64,000 nucleotides of DNA from Flavobacteriaceae bacterium (lineage in GTDB: Bacteria; Bacteroidota; Bacteroidia; Flavobacteriales; Flavobacteriaceae): contig DQCR01000056.1 of NCBI GenBank assembly GCA_003533785.1, positions 18,925-82,924 of the forward strand, in the 5' to 3' direction. Shown piece after piece: positions 1 to 9,911 of this stretch. Position numbers and translations under genes: made by a program. Every line of letters begins with the position of its first letter. Position 1 is the stretch's first letter. The notes under the pieces were generated by a model. That model did not search any database and was not told the DNA's origin. It worked only from the letters and a program-made list of their open reading frames with translations.

Positions 1-1
1 G

Positions 2-2752
2 GTGGATAGTTTGCGGTCTTTTGATGTTCGGACCCAACTTTCCATCCAGCAATTCGATCAAATTGAATTGATTCCCAATACCTCCTCGGTTAGTTTTACC
101 GATAAACGGAAAACACTTCTCGACCTACTCCCGCCAGACAGCCGTGTCCTGTTTGAAAATATTGATGGTTGTTGCTCTCGTTTGGACGATTTATTTCAAA
201 AAGCTCAAGCCCAATACAATGCCATGGAAAGCACCACACAATTTCCCCCTGAGATACTCTTTTGTCAGCGTACAGAATGGATGGAAGCATTGGAAAATCG
301 ATGGGTTGGTTTCTTTCAAAAACCCGATATCCTCACTGAAAATAAGGTGCTTCACTGGGAGCAAAATCCTCAACCCAGTTTCAATAAGCAATTTGATGTA
401 TTGGTTGCCCATTTAAATGCCAACCATAAAAAAGGATGGACCAATTACCTCTGTTGTTCTAGTGAACAACAGGTCAAGCGATTTCATGATATTTTTCAAG
501 AGATGGACGAGACCATTCATTATCAGACCCTTGTCTGTCCGCTCTTTGAAGGGTTTGAAGATCCCAAAGCGCAAATTGCTGTATTTACCGACCATCAGCT
601 ATTCAATCGTTATCACAAGTATCGCCTCAAATCCCAAAAAACCAAGTCGGATGCATTAACACTTCAAGAACTTACCTTAATGGAAGTGGGGGACTATGTA
701 ACTCATATGGACCATGGTATTGGCAGGTTTGGTGGACTCCAACATATCGATGTGCAGGGCAAAAAACAAGAAGCCATCAAACTAATCTATGGTGAAAGAG
801 ATGTTTTGTACCTCAGCATCCATGCTTTGCACAAAATTTCCAAATTCAATGGGAAGGATGGGAGGGCACCCAAGCTCTTCAAATTGGGATCGAAAGCATG
901 GAAAACGCTGAAACAAAAAACAAAAAAACGCGTAAAAGAAGTAGCCTTTAATTTAATCCAACTCTATGCTGAACGGCGAAAAAAAATTGGCTATGCTTTT
1001 GCGCCCGATAGTTATTTACAATGGGAACTGGAAGCCTCGTTTCTTTATGAAGACACTCCCGACCAAGGGAAAGCAACAGCTGCAATCAAAGCCGATATGG
1101 AAAGTGAACGTCCGATGGATCGTTTGGTTTGTGGTGATGTGGGTTTTGGAAAAACAGAGGTCGCCATACGGGCTGCATTCAAAGCGGTTGATAACAGCAA
1201 GCAAGTTGCTGTTTTGGTTCCTACCACCATCTTGGCATTTCAACACTTTAAGACCTTTAGTCAGCGTCTTCAAAACCTTCCAGTTCGGGTAGATTATCTT
1301 AATCGGTTTCGAACCACTAAAGACCGTAAAGCGCTCCTAGAAGACCTTAGGGCAGGACAAATAGATATCTTAATTGGTACCCATCAAATAGCTGGGCAAA
1401 CGGTTGCTTTTTCCGACTTGGGTCTGTTGATCGTAGACGAGGAGCAAAAATTTGGTGTGGCTGTCAAAGAAAAAATACGATCTCTAAAAAAAAATATTGA
1501 TGTCCTCACCCTAACAGCAACTCCGATTCCTCGAACCCTTCAATTTAGTTTGATGGCCGCCAGAGATTTATCGGTCATTGCTACTCCCCCACCCAATCGT
1601 TATCCCATTCAAAGTGAAGTGACGCGCTTCAATGAAAACACGATCCGAGATGGCCTTCTCTATGAGTTGCAAAGAGGAGGGCAAGTATTCTTTGTCCATA
1701 ATCGGGTAGAAAGCATTCAGGAAGTGGCAGGTATGATACAGCGATTGGTACCAGATGCTCGCATTGGAATTGGCCACGGGCAAATGAAAGGAGACCAGTT
1801 GGAAAAAACTTTACTCAATTTTTTATCGGGTCAATATGATGTTTTGGTCGCTACAACAATCGTAGAAAATGGATTGGATGTTCCTAATGCCAATACTATT
1901 TTCATTAATAATGCCAATAATTTTGGTTTGAGTGATTTACATCAGATGCGTGGTCGCGTGGGTCGGAGTAATAAAAAAGCGTTTTGTTATTTTCTTACTC
2001 CTCCCCTATCAGCCATGAATTCCGATGCCCAAAAAAGAATAAAAACTATCGAACAATATGCCGAACTAGGATCGGGCATTCAAATCGCTAAGAAAGATTT
2101 GGAAATTCGAGGAGCAGGAGATTTATTGGGCGGGGAACAAAGTGGCTTTATCAATGATATTGGTTTTGACGCCTACCAAAAGATTTTGGAAGAGGCCTTA
2201 ACAGAATTGAAAGAAAATGAATTTAAAACACTTTTTGAAAAAGACTTAAAAGAACCCAAGCTCACAATTAAGGAGGTGCAGTTGGACACGGATTTGGAAA
2301 TCATGTTACCCGATCATTATGTAAATAGCGTGAAAGAGCGCCTACGTCTCTATCATCAACTCAGTGCTATTAAAGACATAGAGGAATTGACTCTTTTTGA
2401 AAAAAGCTTGGAAGATCGATTTGGCCCTCTTCCTGATGCAGCCGTTGAATTGCTCGCTAGCGTTCAAATAAAATGGGTTGCAGCAGCCCTTGGTCTGGAG
2501 CGATTGGTAATTAAAAATGGCAAATGTGTGGGGTACTTTATGGCACAGGAAAATCATCCTTTTTATGAGTCTCCCCAATTTCAAAACATTCTCATGCGCA
2601 TTCAAGAAAAGAGCAAACAATTGCAACTAAAACAAAAAGAAACCCGCCAAGGTATGCGCTTATTGTTGCTCATAGATGGAATTAAAAATACGGCTACTCT
2701 ACTGAAATTGTTACAGCTATTGAGTCACCCTAGAGTAGCTTCAGGTTCTTAA
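2..2752 (+). CDS. mfd: Transcription-repair coupling factor Mfd (5' partial)
   Basis: Mfd is a DNA translocase that removes RNA polymerase stalled at lesions and recruits UvrA. 916 residues are visible; family members are usually about 1100, so roughly 200 N-terminal residues lie outside the window, and the GTG at base 2 is not the true start. Visible parts in order: a UvrB-like N-terminal remainder, the CarD-like RNA-polymerase-interacting domain around residues 225-295 (GDYVTHMDHGIGRF), Walker A GDVGFGKTEVA near 378, DEEQ box near 479, TLTATPIPRTL near 502, helicase motif VI QMRGRVGRS near 648, and the C-terminal TRCF domain from about 760. The 3' end overlaps the convergent ACT gene by 23 bp. 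Confidence 0.96.
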   Translation: MDSLRSFDVRTQLSIQQFDQIELIPNTSSVSFTDKRKTLLDLLPPDSRVLFENIDGCCSRLDDLFQKAQAQYNAMESTTQFPPEILFCQRTEWMEALENRWVGFFQKPDILTENKVLHWEQNPQPSFNKQFDVLVAHLNANHKKGWTNYLCCSSEQQVKRFHDIFQEMDETIHYQTLVCPLFEGFEDPKAQIAVFTDHQLFNRYHKYRLKSQKTKSDALTLQELTLMEVGDYVTHMDHGIGRFGGLQHIDVQGKKQEAIKLIYGERDVLYLSIHALHKISKFNGKDGRAPKLFKLGSKAWKTLKQKTKKRVKEVAFNLIQLYAERRKKIGYAFAPDSYLQWELEASFLYEDTPDQGKATAAIKADMESERPMDRLVCGDVGFGKTEVAIRAAFKAVDNSKQVAVLVPTTILAFQHFKTFSQRLQNLPVRVDYLNRFRTTKDRKALLEDLRAGQIDILIGTHQIAGQTVAFSDLGLLIVDEEQKFGVAVKEKIRSLKKNIDVLTLTATPIPRTLQFSLMAARDLSVIATPPPNRYPIQSEVTRFNENTIRDGLLYELQRGGQVFFVHNRVESIQEVAGMIQRLVPDARIGIGHGQMKGDQLEKTLLNFLSGQYDVLVATTIVENGLDVPNANTIFINNANNFGLSDLHQMRGRVGRSNKKAFCYFLTPPLSAMNSDAQKRIKTIEQYAELGSGIQIAKKDLEIRGAGDLLGGEQSGFINDIGFDAYQKILEEALTELKENEFKTLFEKDLKEPKLTIKEVQLDTDLEIMLPDHYVNSVKERLRLYHQLSAIKDIEELTLFEKSLEDRFGPLPDAAVELLASVQIKWVAAALGLERLVIKNGKCVGYFMAQENHPFYESPQFQNILMRIQEKSKQLQLKQKETRQGMRLLLLIDGIKNTATLLKLLQLLSHPRVASGS

Positions 2753-3389
2753 TCACTTCGAAAGCGATGTTGACCGATCCCTCGTCCATCAATATGGTGA
2801 ACTCATTGGATGTAGAAATCACCTCCTTAATATTTACCCCTTCCCAAGACAATCGCTGAAAGATAAAATAGTATATCCCAGGGATTTGAACATTTTCGGT
2901 GGGAAGTTTGACCGTAATGGCAGAGAGGTTTTCTTCTTTGTCTATACACATCTCACTTTTGAAAGTATTATCTACCACAGCAATCAGGTTCTGGCTCACA
3001 ATAATATTGCATTCCCCAACTCCACGAGAAGAGGTATAGAATGCATTGGGTTCTGATTTGATTTGATCTAGAAATTTGGCTTGGGTCAACAAAAGGGTAT
3101 CTGTAATTTTAAAACAATAATCGGCTAAGGAAGATCGAACCGTTATGTCGCCCAAATTTTTTAAAACCCGCACAATCTTATGCGTAGACAAAAACTCCTG
3201 ATTATCAGAAATTCGTTTTAATGCCATAACTATAGCTCCGCTTTTGGCAGATTTTTTAAGTGATTCCTCGATTTCAGGTTGGATTTCGCGAGCTAATGAA
3301 GTTAAATTAATAATTCCCTGTGAAAGGGCACTCATCAAGAAAGGTTTGGTTTTTATATAATCTAGAACTTCTGACGCAATGGTCTTCAT
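2730..3389 (-). CDS. ACT-domain protein of unknown function
   Basis: 219 residues with no signal peptide or membrane segment. The C-terminal 55 residues or so (from about 163: LPTENVQIPGIYYFIFQRL) look like an ACT-type ligand-binding fold, of the kind found at the end of aspartate kinases. The N-terminal half is helical and has no catalytic domain I recognise, so it is more likely a small sensor or regulator than an enzyme. Its start is preceded by a -7 box (TATTTTTG, minus strand) embedded in inverted repeats, which suggests control by a dimeric regulator, possibly itself. It overlaps the mfd end by 23 bp, tail to tail. Confidence 0.75.
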   Translation of the reverse strand: MKTIASEVLDYIKTKPFLMSALSQGIINLTSLAREIQPEIEESLKKSAKSGAIVMALKRISDNQEFLSTHKIVRVLKNLGDITVRSSLADYCFKITDTLLLTQAKFLDQIKSEPNAFYTSSRGVGECNIIVSQNLIAVVDNTFKSEMCIDKEENLSAITVKLPTENVQIPGIYYFIFQRLSWEGVNIKEVISTSNEFTILMDEGSVNIAFEVIKNLKLL

Positions 3390-3436
3390 TGTGAAATATT
3401 TTCACAAAAATACTAAAATACAACATTTTGTGAAAA
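3390..3436 (-). promoter_or_regulatory. Promoter of the ACT gene within inverted repeats
   Basis: Bases 3412-3405 on the minus strand read TATTTTTG, matching the Bacteroidota -7 consensus TAnnTTTG; I see no TTG at the usual distance. TTTTCACAAAA (3399-3409) and TTTTGTGAAAA (3426-3436) are perfect 11-bp inverted repeats 16 nt apart that flank and overlap the box. A third arm, TGTGAAA (3390-3396), pairs with TTTCACA (3400-3406). Three TGTGAAA-like half sites around one promoter look like an operator. A hairpin would be A/T-only, so a terminator for yraN is less likely. Confidence 0.5.
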
Positions 3437-3439
3437 TTA

Positions 3440-3805
3440 TTAGTCTCCGTCAAATGGATAAAAAGCATTTTCAAGATGACTCACCTCCCACTTACCATGT
3501 TGACGAAGTACGGCTACAATATCAAAACGTACTTCCATTTGGATATTTTCCCTTTGCAAATATTCATCAGCAGCCGAAACAAGCAACTTTATTTTTTTTG
3601 GTGTTACAAATTCTTCTGGTTTACCAAAGATAGAAGTGGTTCTGGCCTTTACTTCAACAATAACCAAAAAATCATCAATCTGAGCAATGATATCTATTTC
3701 CGCTTTAAGGTAGCGGTAATTCCGTTTTCGGATTTGATATCCTTTTCTTTTTAGGTAGTGAACGGCATAGTCTTCTGCAGCCGCTCCAAGGATTTGAGCA
3801 TCCAT
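3440..3805 (-). CDS. YraN/UPF0102 family nuclease-like protein
   Basis: 121 residues, the usual family length. The family has a restriction-endonuclease-like (PD-(D/E)XK) fold, and the core is visible: E11 in the helix GAAAEDYA, E36-I-D38 (the usual AEIDIIA strand) and the E51-V-K53 motif in IVEVKAR. Its cellular role is not established; it is often suggested to act in recombination or DNA processing. It is transcribed divergently from metG, with 81 nt between the two start codons. Confidence 0.88.
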   Translation of the reverse strand: MDAQILGAAAEDYAVHYLKRKGYQIRKRNYRYLKAEIDIIAQIDDFLVIVEVKARTTSIFGKPEEFVTPKKIKLLVSAADEYLQRENIQMEVRFDIVAVLRQHGKWEVSHLENAFYPFDGD

Positions 3806-3867
3806 TGGTTTGAAATTTGGGGTTGGTTAAAGTTAATGATTTCCTACGCAGCAGCTGTATTAATTGT

Positions 3868-3875
3868 TATTTTTG
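3868..3875 (+). promoter_or_regulatory. Putative metG -7 box
   Basis: TATTTTTG matches TAnnTTTG and ends 11 nt before the preferred metG ATG at 3887. No TTG lies at the expected upstream distance, so this is only half of the bipartite signal. The very short leader fits the choice of 3887 as the start. Confidence 0.4.
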
Positions 3876-3886
3876 GTCAAATTTCT

Positions 3887-5947
3887 ATGATGAAGCCAAC
3901 CTTCAAAAGACATACCATAACGGCAGCTTTGCCCTACACGAACGGCCCTGTTCATATTGGCCATTTGGCAGGAGTGTATGTCCCAGCCGATACCTACGCT
4001 CGCTATCTTCGTGCACGGGGAAGGGAAGTTGCATTTATATGTGGAAGTGATGAACACGGCGTAGCCATCGCTATAAAAGCGAAAAAAGAAGGAAAAACTC
4101 CTCAACAAATTATAGACAAATACGATCAAATTATCCGAAAGTCTTTTCAAGATTTTGGGATATCCTTTGATAATTATTCACGAACATCAGCGGCCATTCA
4201 CCATCAAACAGCCTCTGAGTTTTTTAGTGTTCTATCCGATAAGGACATTTTCGACGAGAAGGTTTCCGAACAATTATACGATCCTGAGGCTAGGGAATTT
4301 CTTGCAGATCGTTTTGTCACAGGAATTTGTCCACATTGTTCTCATTCAAGCGCTTATGGGGATATTTGCGAATCTTGTGGAAGCTCGTTAAATGCAACCG
4401 ATTTGATCGATCCCAAGTCTACTCTTTCTGGAGCAACGCCCGTAAAGAAAAAAACAAAACACTGGTTCTTGCCCCTTGAAAAATACGAAGGTTTCATTCA
4501 AGAATGGATTTTGGATCAACGAAAAAAAGATTGGAAGAGCAATGTATATGGTCAGATCAAATCTTGGATAGAAAACGGCTTACAAGCTCGAGCCGTTACA
4601 AGGGATCTGGATTGGGGCATCCCCGTCCCTCTCAATGGTGCCGAAGGAAAAGTTCTCTATGTTTGGTTTGATGCCCCCATTGGCTACATATCATCAACAA
4701 AAGAATGGGCCGCTAAAGAAGGCGTGGATTGGGAACCCTATTGGAAAGACAAAGACACCCAATTGGTTCATTTTATTGGGAAAGACAATATTGTTTTTCA
4801 TTGTATCATTTTCCCAAGTATGCTTCATGCTCATGGTGATTATATCCTTCCAGACAATGTTCCAGCTAATGAGTTTTTGAATTTAGAAGGAGATAAAATT
4901 TCCACCTCAAATAATTGGGCTGTTTGGCTTCATGAATATCTGGAAGAATTTCCAGATCAACAAGATTCTCTACGGTATGTTCTTACTTCAAATGCTCCGG
5001 AAACAAAAGACAATGACTTCACATGGAAAGAGTTTCAAGCACGAAACAACGGTGAATTGGTGGCTATATATGGTAACTTTATCAACCGAGTAGCAGTACT
5101 GACACAAAAATATTACGAAGGGAATTGTCCTTCTGGGAAAAACCTCACTGTTCTAGACCTAGAAACCTTAGATACGCTCCCCTTATTGGTTCAAAAAATG
5201 GAATCAGCTATTGAGCAATATAAGTTTCGTGAGGCCAGTCAACAAATGATGCTAATGGCCCGCCTAGGGAACAAGTACTTGGCCGAACAAGAACCATGGA
5301 AAAAAATTAAAACAGATCCTGAAAGGGTCGCAGCAATCCTTCACACTGCTATTCAAATCACTGCATATCTTGCCTTGTACAGCAGTCCCATCCTACCGTA
5401 TACTGCTGAAAAAATAAAAAAGTGTTTGGGCATAGAAGACCTCAGATGGGATTCGGCCAATCAGAACTTTACTTCTCTAATTGCTGAAGGCCAACAGATT
5501 CAATCACCTGGCCTTTTATTCGAGAAAATAGAAGATCATGCAATTGAACTTCAACGAACCAAATTGCAAAAAACAAAGGAAACAATGAATGAGACTCCTT
5601 CATCCACGGCTAACAAAGAAGAAATTGATTTTGAAAGTTTTATGAAAATGGAACTTCGCGTGGGAAAAATTCTGTCGGCAAAAGCCGTTCCAAAAACTGA
5701 AAAACTTCTTGAGTTTGAAGTAGATTTAGGGTTTGAAACCCGAACAATTGTTTCGGGTGTAGCGCTACAGTTTGACCCTGAAACATTAATCGATAAAAAA
5801 GTTACTGTTTTAGTGAATTTAGCTCCGCGAAAGATTCGTGGTGTCTACAGTCAAGGAATGTTGCTTTTGGCAGAGAATTCTGAGGGTAAGCTTAGTTTTA
5901 TTAGTCCTGCTGACCCAGCTATGCCACCGGGTTCAGAAATCAGTTAA
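3887..5947 (+). CDS. metG: Methionyl-tRNA synthetase
   Basis: Charges tRNA-Met with methionine in the cytosol. The start is placed at the ATG at 3887 (a second ATG follows at once), giving 686 residues. The frame stays open back to 3758, but that extension would overlap yraN and encodes nothing conserved. HIGH motif in [15 protein letters not shown] near the N-terminus; a zinc-binding knuckle with CPHC and CESC near residues 148-163; the KMSKS equivalent is KISTS in [10 protein letters not shown]; an anticodon-binding helical domain follows; a C-terminal EMAP/Trbp111-type OB fold spans about the last 105 residues ([15 protein letters not shown]), which promotes dimerisation and tRNA binding. 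Confidence 0.96.
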   Translation: MMKPTFKRHTITAALPYTNGPVHIGHLAGVYVPADTYARYLRARGREVAFICGSDEHGVAIAIKAKKEGKTPQQIIDKYDQIIRKSFQDFGISFDNYSRTSAAIHHQTASEFFSVLSDKDIFDEKVSEQLYDPEAREFLADRFVTGICPHCSHSSAYGDICESCGSSLNATDLIDPKSTLSGATPVKKKTKHWFLPLEKYEGFIQEWILDQRKKDWKSNVYGQIKSWIENGLQARAVTRDLDWGIPVPLNGAEGKVLYVWFDAPIGYISSTKEWAAKEGVDWEPYWKDKDTQLVHFIGKDNIVFHCIIFPSMLHAHGDYILPDNVPANEFLNLEGDKISTSNNWAVWLHEYLEEFPDQQDSLRYVLTSNAPETKDNDFTWKEFQARNNGELVAIYGNFINRVAVLTQKYYEGNCPSGKNLTVLDLETLDTLPLLVQKMESAIEQYKFREASQQMMLMARLGNKYLAEQEPWKKIKTDPERVAAILHTAIQITAYLALYSSPILPYTAEKIKKCLGIEDLRWDSANQNFTSLIAEGQQIQSPGLLFEKIEDHAIELQRTKLQKTKETMNETPSSTANKEEIDFESFMKMELRVGKILSAKAVPKTEKLLEFEVDLGFETRTIVSGVALQFDPETLIDKKVTVLVNLAPRKIRGVYSQGMLLLAENSEGKLSFISPADPAMPPGSEIS

Positions 5948-5953
5948 CATCCA

Positions 5954-6856
5954 TTGTTGTCCATCGCCTTTGATCCGATCTATCGACTGTCGCTACCAGA
6001 GCGCCATCGATTTCCTATGGAGAAATACGAATTACTCCCTAAGCAGTTGCTTCACGAGGGAATTTGTCAGCAAAGTGATTTTCATTCCCCTAATGAGGCC
6101 ACATTAGAGGAAGTCTGTCGGGTTCACAACCCAGACTATGTTCATCGATTGAAAACCGAGGCTTTAACGCCCAAAGAAGTTCGAGCCATAGGGTTTCCAT
6201 TAACTGCTGAGTTAATTACTCGTGAATTCATCATTGCAGGAGGAACTCTCTGGGGTTGCCACCAAGCGCTTGAAAAAGGAATTGCATTTAACATCGCTGG
6301 GGGGACGCATCATGCTTTCCGAGCGCATGGCGAAGCATTTTGCTTGCTCAACGACCAGGCGATTGGAGCCCAATATTTATTGGATAAAGGCTTGGCTAAT
6401 AAAATATTGATTGTGGATTTGGATGTTCATCAAGGAAATGGTACCGCTGAAATATTTCGAGACGAACCTCGGGTTTTCACTTTTTCTATGCATGGAGCCA
6501 AAAATTATCCATTCCGAAAAGAGCAAAGTGATTTGGACATAGCCCTCGATGACAATACAGACGACCGTACTTTTCTCTCACTCTTGGATGAAAATCTCCC
6601 TCAATTGATTGATCGGGTACAACCAGACTTTATCTTTTACCTAAGCGGCGTGGATGTCCTGAATACCGATAAATTAGGTCGGTTGGGACTGACTTTGGAA
6701 GGCTGTAAAGAACGAGACCGAAGGGTTTTTGAAATAAGCTCAAATTTTGATATACCTATCCAATGCAGTATGGGAGGGGGCTATTCCCCTACTTTAAAAA
6801 CAATCATAGAAGCCCATGCCAACACCTACCGGATGGCATTTCAATACTATCTCTAA
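5954..6856 (+). CDS. Histone deacetylase family (acetoin utilisation-like) amidohydrolase
   Basis: 300 residues, a zinc hydrolase of the HDAC/AcuC superfamily that removes acyl groups from lysine or small amides; its substrate here is unknown. Catalytic parts are intact: His dyad H119-H120 (GGTHHAFRAHGE), zinc ligands D157 and H159 in DLDVHQGNGT, the third ligand near D234 in SGVDVLNTD, and the GGGYSPT loop near the C-terminus. The start is TTG (5954 or 5957): the first ATG would remove the conserved AFDPIYRL opening strand. It follows metG by 6 nt, so probably shares its transcript, and abuts the convergent CBS gene without any spacer. Confidence 0.88.
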   Translation: MLSIAFDPIYRLSLPERHRFPMEKYELLPKQLLHEGICQQSDFHSPNEATLEEVCRVHNPDYVHRLKTEALTPKEVRAIGFPLTAELITREFIIAGGTLWGCHQALEKGIAFNIAGGTHHAFRAHGEAFCLLNDQAIGAQYLLDKGLANKILIVDLDVHQGNGTAEIFRDEPRVFTFSMHGAKNYPFRKEQSDLDIALDDNTDDRTFLSLLDENLPQLIDRVQPDFIFYLSGVDVLNTDKLGRLGLTLEGCKERDRRVFEISSNFDIPIQCSMGGGYSPTLKTIIEAHANTYRMAFQYYL

Positions 6857-7324
6857 CTAGGATCGCCAAGTATTGCTCTTGAGATTGAGTGCTGCCAAGA
6901 CAACATCTTTACGACTCAGCTGTCCCACTAATCTCCCCTTCTCCATTACGGGATAGCGACGGCGTGTTGAATTTGAAAATAATGATGCTGCTTCAAATAA
7001 GCTTTTAGAGGCATCGATTGTATCCACTCCATCCGTCATAAAGTTTTGAACCGATTTATCGAGTATGGGCATGTTGAAATATCGGCTATCCGAAATTTCT
7101 TTCATACAGTCGGCTTCAGAAATAACCCCCACCAGCTTTCCAGCGTTATTGACAACTGGACCTCCAGAAATACGGTATTTGACAAATTTTTGCATTACTT
7201 CGTGTATGGATTGTTCTGGATGAAACAAAATCAAATTTTGACACATGATGTCACGAACCAATAATTGAGGTGTTTTGGTGCCCGTTTTTTTAGCACGTGC
7301 CCCTTGGAAACTTTTCACTGCCAT
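6857..7324 (-). CDS. CBS-domain pair protein
   Basis: 155 residues: a basic N-terminal tail of about 20 residues, then two CBS motifs (about 22-80, LLVRDIMCQNLILF, and about 88-150, SVQNFMTDGVDTIDAS). CBS pairs bind adenine nucleotides and normally sense energy state. No catalytic or transport domain is attached, so it is a stand-alone regulatory module with unknown partner. Tail to tail with the deacetylase gene, stop codons adjacent. Confidence 0.85.
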   Translation of the reverse strand: MAVKSFQGARAKKTGTKTPQLLVRDIMCQNLILFHPEQSIHEVMQKFVKYRISGGPVVNNAGKLVGVISEADCMKEISDSRYFNMPILDKSVQNFMTDGVDTIDASKSLFEAASLFSNSTRRRYPVMEKGRLVGQLSRKDVVLAALNLKSNTWRS

Positions 7325-7414
7325 GATGCTAATTTTTAATGGTTCTAGTAAGATACTAAAAAATATGTAATGTTTTTATTTGTTTTTAATTAATCTCATA
7401 TATAGTGCTTGTAA

Positions 7415-8230
7415 ATGTTTAATCATATTCGTCTTGGAATTATAGGCTGTGGTTGGTTAGGTACAGCCTTAGGAAGTAAATTGGTGCGCCAAGGAGCTTT
7501 TGTTAAGGGAACGCGGACACAAGCTGAAAAGGCAAAGGAACTCATGGCATTTGGAATTGAAGGTTATCCGTTCCAACTCAAAGAAGGAAGCTGGATTGGA
7601 GATTTAACGTTTTTTGAGCATATAAATGTCTTGCTCATCGCGATCCCTCCAGGACTTAGTACTGATCAAACATCCAATTTTGTAGCAAAAATAACCCCTT
7701 TGATTTCACAGTTAAAGAAATACAAGCTTGAAAAAATAATTTTTACCAGTAGTATTTCTGTGTACGGTCAAGCCCAAGGAAAATTGAATGAAGATTCTCA
7801 ATGCCATCCTAATACGCTTTCGGGTCTACAATTAATTGAGGTTGAACAGGCACTTATTAACAATTTTCCAGACACGATTATCATTCTTCGTCTTGGCGGG
7901 CTAATCGGACCCGATCGGCATCCCATTCACCGTTTGCGGATGCGTTCTAGAATTGAGGCAGGGCTAAACCCAGTCAATTTAATACATCAAATAGATGTTC
8001 TTGCAGGCTTAGAAAAAGTCCTGTTGACGCAGAAGAAACAGCACTGTTATAATCTGGTTAGTCCTTATCATCCCATCAAAGAAGACTACTACTCACAGTT
8101 GGCATATCAATGGGAAATTCCACCTCTCAAATTTGATCAACAAACAAAATATCCAAAAAAAATAAGCAGTAATCGCTTCGTATCCGACTACGATTTTTCA
8201 TTTATCGTTGAAAAGTTGTTGATAGAATAA
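7415..8230 (+). CDS. YeeZ-like NAD(P)-binding epimerase/reductase
   Basis: 271 residues, an atypical extended short-chain dehydrogenase. The nucleotide-binding glycine motif is at the N-terminus (LGIIGCGWLGTALG). The strand FTSSISVYG is the position where extended SDRs carry the catalytic Ser and Tyr, and LRLGGLIGPDRHP is the typical loop after it. The substrate cannot be told from sequence. Divergent from the CBS gene across 90 AT-rich bases, where I see no clean promoter box. Confidence 0.8.
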   Translation: MFNHIRLGIIGCGWLGTALGSKLVRQGAFVKGTRTQAEKAKELMAFGIEGYPFQLKEGSWIGDLTFFEHINVLLIAIPPGLSTDQTSNFVAKITPLISQLKKYKLEKIIFTSSISVYGQAQGKLNEDSQCHPNTLSGLQLIEVEQALINNFPDTIIILRLGGLIGPDRHPIHRLRMRSRIEAGLNPVNLIHQIDVLAGLEKVLLTQKKQHCYNLVSPYHPIKEDYYSQLAYQWEIPPLKFDQQTKYPKKISSNRFVSDYDFSFIVEKLLIE

Positions 8231-8279
8231 ATCCTTTATAATGTCACTAGCCTATTGATTATCTTACATTTAGATTGTT

Positions 8280-8717
8280 ATGGCTGTAAAATTGCATATA
8301 AATCAATTGATTCGAGCCCTTGGATTACTCAAGAGTTCGAAGCTAGAATATCTCAAAACTGCTGAGGGACGCCATCCTACCGAAGTACAACGTTTTCTTC
8401 ACCGACAAGCTCGTTTACGCCATCATTATTTTCAGGAATTGGAAGTGCAATTACGCAGTTTCCAACAGGATACAGATATCACGCATATAAAAGGAGTCCA
8501 AATGGAGCAACGGTTGGTAGCCTCATTACAGGATTCTCAAAAAACAAGTTTTGAAAACTGCCTAGATATTGACGTTCAGATTATCGGTTTATTGGAAGGA
8601 ATTGAAACGACAAAAATTCAGTTAGATTCCCTTATTCAGAAGCTTAAAGATGCTGTACAAACGCTTACCCGTTTTGAAAAAAAATCAGAATCTAGAATTA
8701 AATCTTCTTGGTTCTAG
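8280..8717 (+). CDS. Helical protein, possibly DUF2383/PA2169-like four-helix bundle
   Basis: 145 residues, almost entirely predicted helix, with no signal peptide or membrane segment. The segment from about 10 to 60 (INQLIRALGLLKSSKLEYL, then a Q/H-rich helix) resembles the ferritin-like PA2169/DUF2383 bundles; the second half contains a likely coiled coil (LEGIETTKIQLDSLIQKLK). Function unknown. It follows the YeeZ-like gene by 49 nt and overlaps the end of the convergent lipoprotein gene by 4 nt. Confidence 0.55.
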   Translation: MAVKLHINQLIRALGLLKSSKLEYLKTAEGRHPTEVQRFLHRQARLRHHYFQELEVQLRSFQQDTDITHIKGVQMEQRLVASLQDSQKTSFENCLDIDVQIIGLLEGIETTKIQLDSLIQKLKDAVQTLTRFEKKSESRIKSSWF

Positions 8718-9226
8718 TCTTCTTCTGCTACTTCCAAACTCACTTCATCTCCCAAGTCAATAATCCTATTTAAAAAATTATTGTATTGAAAGTACATGGT
8801 GTCTAGGGCTGGTTCTAATCTGTCTAATTGCTGTGTAGATGCATAAAATTTTGCCTTTTGAATCTGCATCAAAACGACCTTCAGTCGGCTTCGGACAGGA
8901 TGGATCTCAAATTCTGGAGGAAATTTTGTCTTGTAAAAAGTTTTTGTTTGTACCTCTAAGGCTTCCAAAAAAGAGGTAACTCCCTTGGTGTCTAGGGCAG
9001 TGAAATCTTCAAAGTCATCAGTCCATCGAGTGAGTGCCTCCCATTCGTCGATGTCGAGTTTGGCATAGAGGTTTTCAGGAACTATAACAAGTCTTGCTGG
9101 CTTTGAAGAAAGCGTAAAGAATATGGTGTCTTTCGTTTGGTTTTTTGTTTGTATGGATGTTTTGTTTTTGGGACCACAGGCCACTACCGAAACGAATAAA
9201 ATAAAGGGAACCAGCAAATGTTTCAT
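8714..9226 (-). CDS. Small lipoprotein of unknown function
   Basis: 170 residues from the ATG at 9226; an upstream in-frame ATG at 9241 would add five residues in front of the signal peptide. The N-terminus is a lipoprotein signal (KHLLVPFILFVSVVAC, with the cysteine as the lipidation site), so it is probably anchored in the outer membrane. The mature part is acidic and helical, with no family I recognise. The carotenoid gene lies just upstream on the same strand (22 nt from the cruF stop), so it may be the last gene of that operon. Confidence 0.65.
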   Translation of the reverse strand: MKHLLVPFILFVSVVACGPKNKTSIQTKNQTKDTIFFTLSSKPARLVIVPENLYAKLDIDEWEALTRWTDDFEDFTALDTKGVTSFLEALEVQTKTFYKTKFPPEFEIHPVRSRLKVVLMQIQKAKFYASTQQLDRLEPALDTMYFQYNNFLNRIIDLGDEVSLEVAEED

Positions 9227-9248
9227 GAGATAAAAATACAAGTTCCTT

Positions 9249-9911
9249 TTAGAAGTCAGGCAGTGAATTAAGACGCAAAAGCAAAATCATAAAGAAGAGC
9301 AATTGAAGCAAATATAGATTGTGATAAAACCATCCCTTAAGTTCTAGTTTAGAAAAATGGAAAACCATCTGCAAGGGAAACCCAACCAAGGCCCAACCCA
9401 AATAATTTTGATATGGGGCTTCACCTCCAGCAAAAGTCCAAAAGTCCAAAATGGGAGCTATGGGTTCGATCAGTACATCCAAAAAAACCATCATTGCTGT
9501 ACCTAATAAGGCGCGTAACCAACGATTTTCGGTCAATTCTCTGGCCACCATACCTGTGCAAAAGACTACAATTACCCAATTGGCCCCGATCAACCATGGA
9601 ACGCCTTTTATTTTGGGCCCCAACATCTGTCCATATTGATAATTTCCAAAAATAAGACCGTATTGTACTCCTAACCATTCCGTGCTCATGCCTACAAAAA
9701 AACAGAGAAAACAAATCCACAAAAAATTTTTCTTTTGATATCCTTGCCACAGCAACAAAACAAAAGAGACTGCCAGATTTAGAGGAGTCGCCTCAACAAA
9801 CCAGCGTGAGTCACCATAGATGATCCCTAAAATACCTGATATATGAAACAACCAGATCAAGCCTATGGATAAGGTATAAGGGGTTATGGAGTTGACTTTA
9901 AGCATGAACAT
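9249..9911 (-). CDS. cruF: CruF-type carotenoid biosynthesis membrane protein (probable 1,2-hydratase)
   Basis: 220 residues with about seven hydrophobic helices. It matches the 'carotenoid biosynthesis protein' family (PF04240) that includes CruF and bisanhydrobacterioruberin hydratases: conserved acidic and aromatic positions occur in STEWLGVQYGLIFGNYQYG and FLDVLIEPIAP. These enzymes add water across the 1,2 double bond of a linear psi end. The start may instead be the ATG at 9905. It overlaps the crtD end by 8-14 nt, so the two are translationally coupled. CrtD next door acts on the 1-hydroxylated product, which supports the hydratase reading. Confidence 0.8.
   Translation of the reverse strand: MFMLKVNSITPYTLSIGLIWLFHISGILGIIYGDSRWFVEATPLNLAVSFVLLLWQGYQKKNFLWICFLCFFVGMSTEWLGVQYGLIFGNYQYGQMLGPKIKGVPWLIGANWVIVVFCTGMVARELTENRWLRALLGTAMMVFLDVLIEPIAPILDFWTFAGGEAPYQNYLGWALVGFPLQMVFHFSKLELKGWFYHNLYLLQLLFFMILLLRLNSLPDF

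Noticed and set aside
2..4. GTG at the left edge as the start of mfd
   Set aside because: The protein is about 200 residues short of the family length and begins within a folded domain; the gene is cut by the window.
3758..3886. N-terminal extension of metG (43 codons)
   Set aside because: Overlaps yraN, has no conserved synthetase sequence, and contains the likely -7 box.
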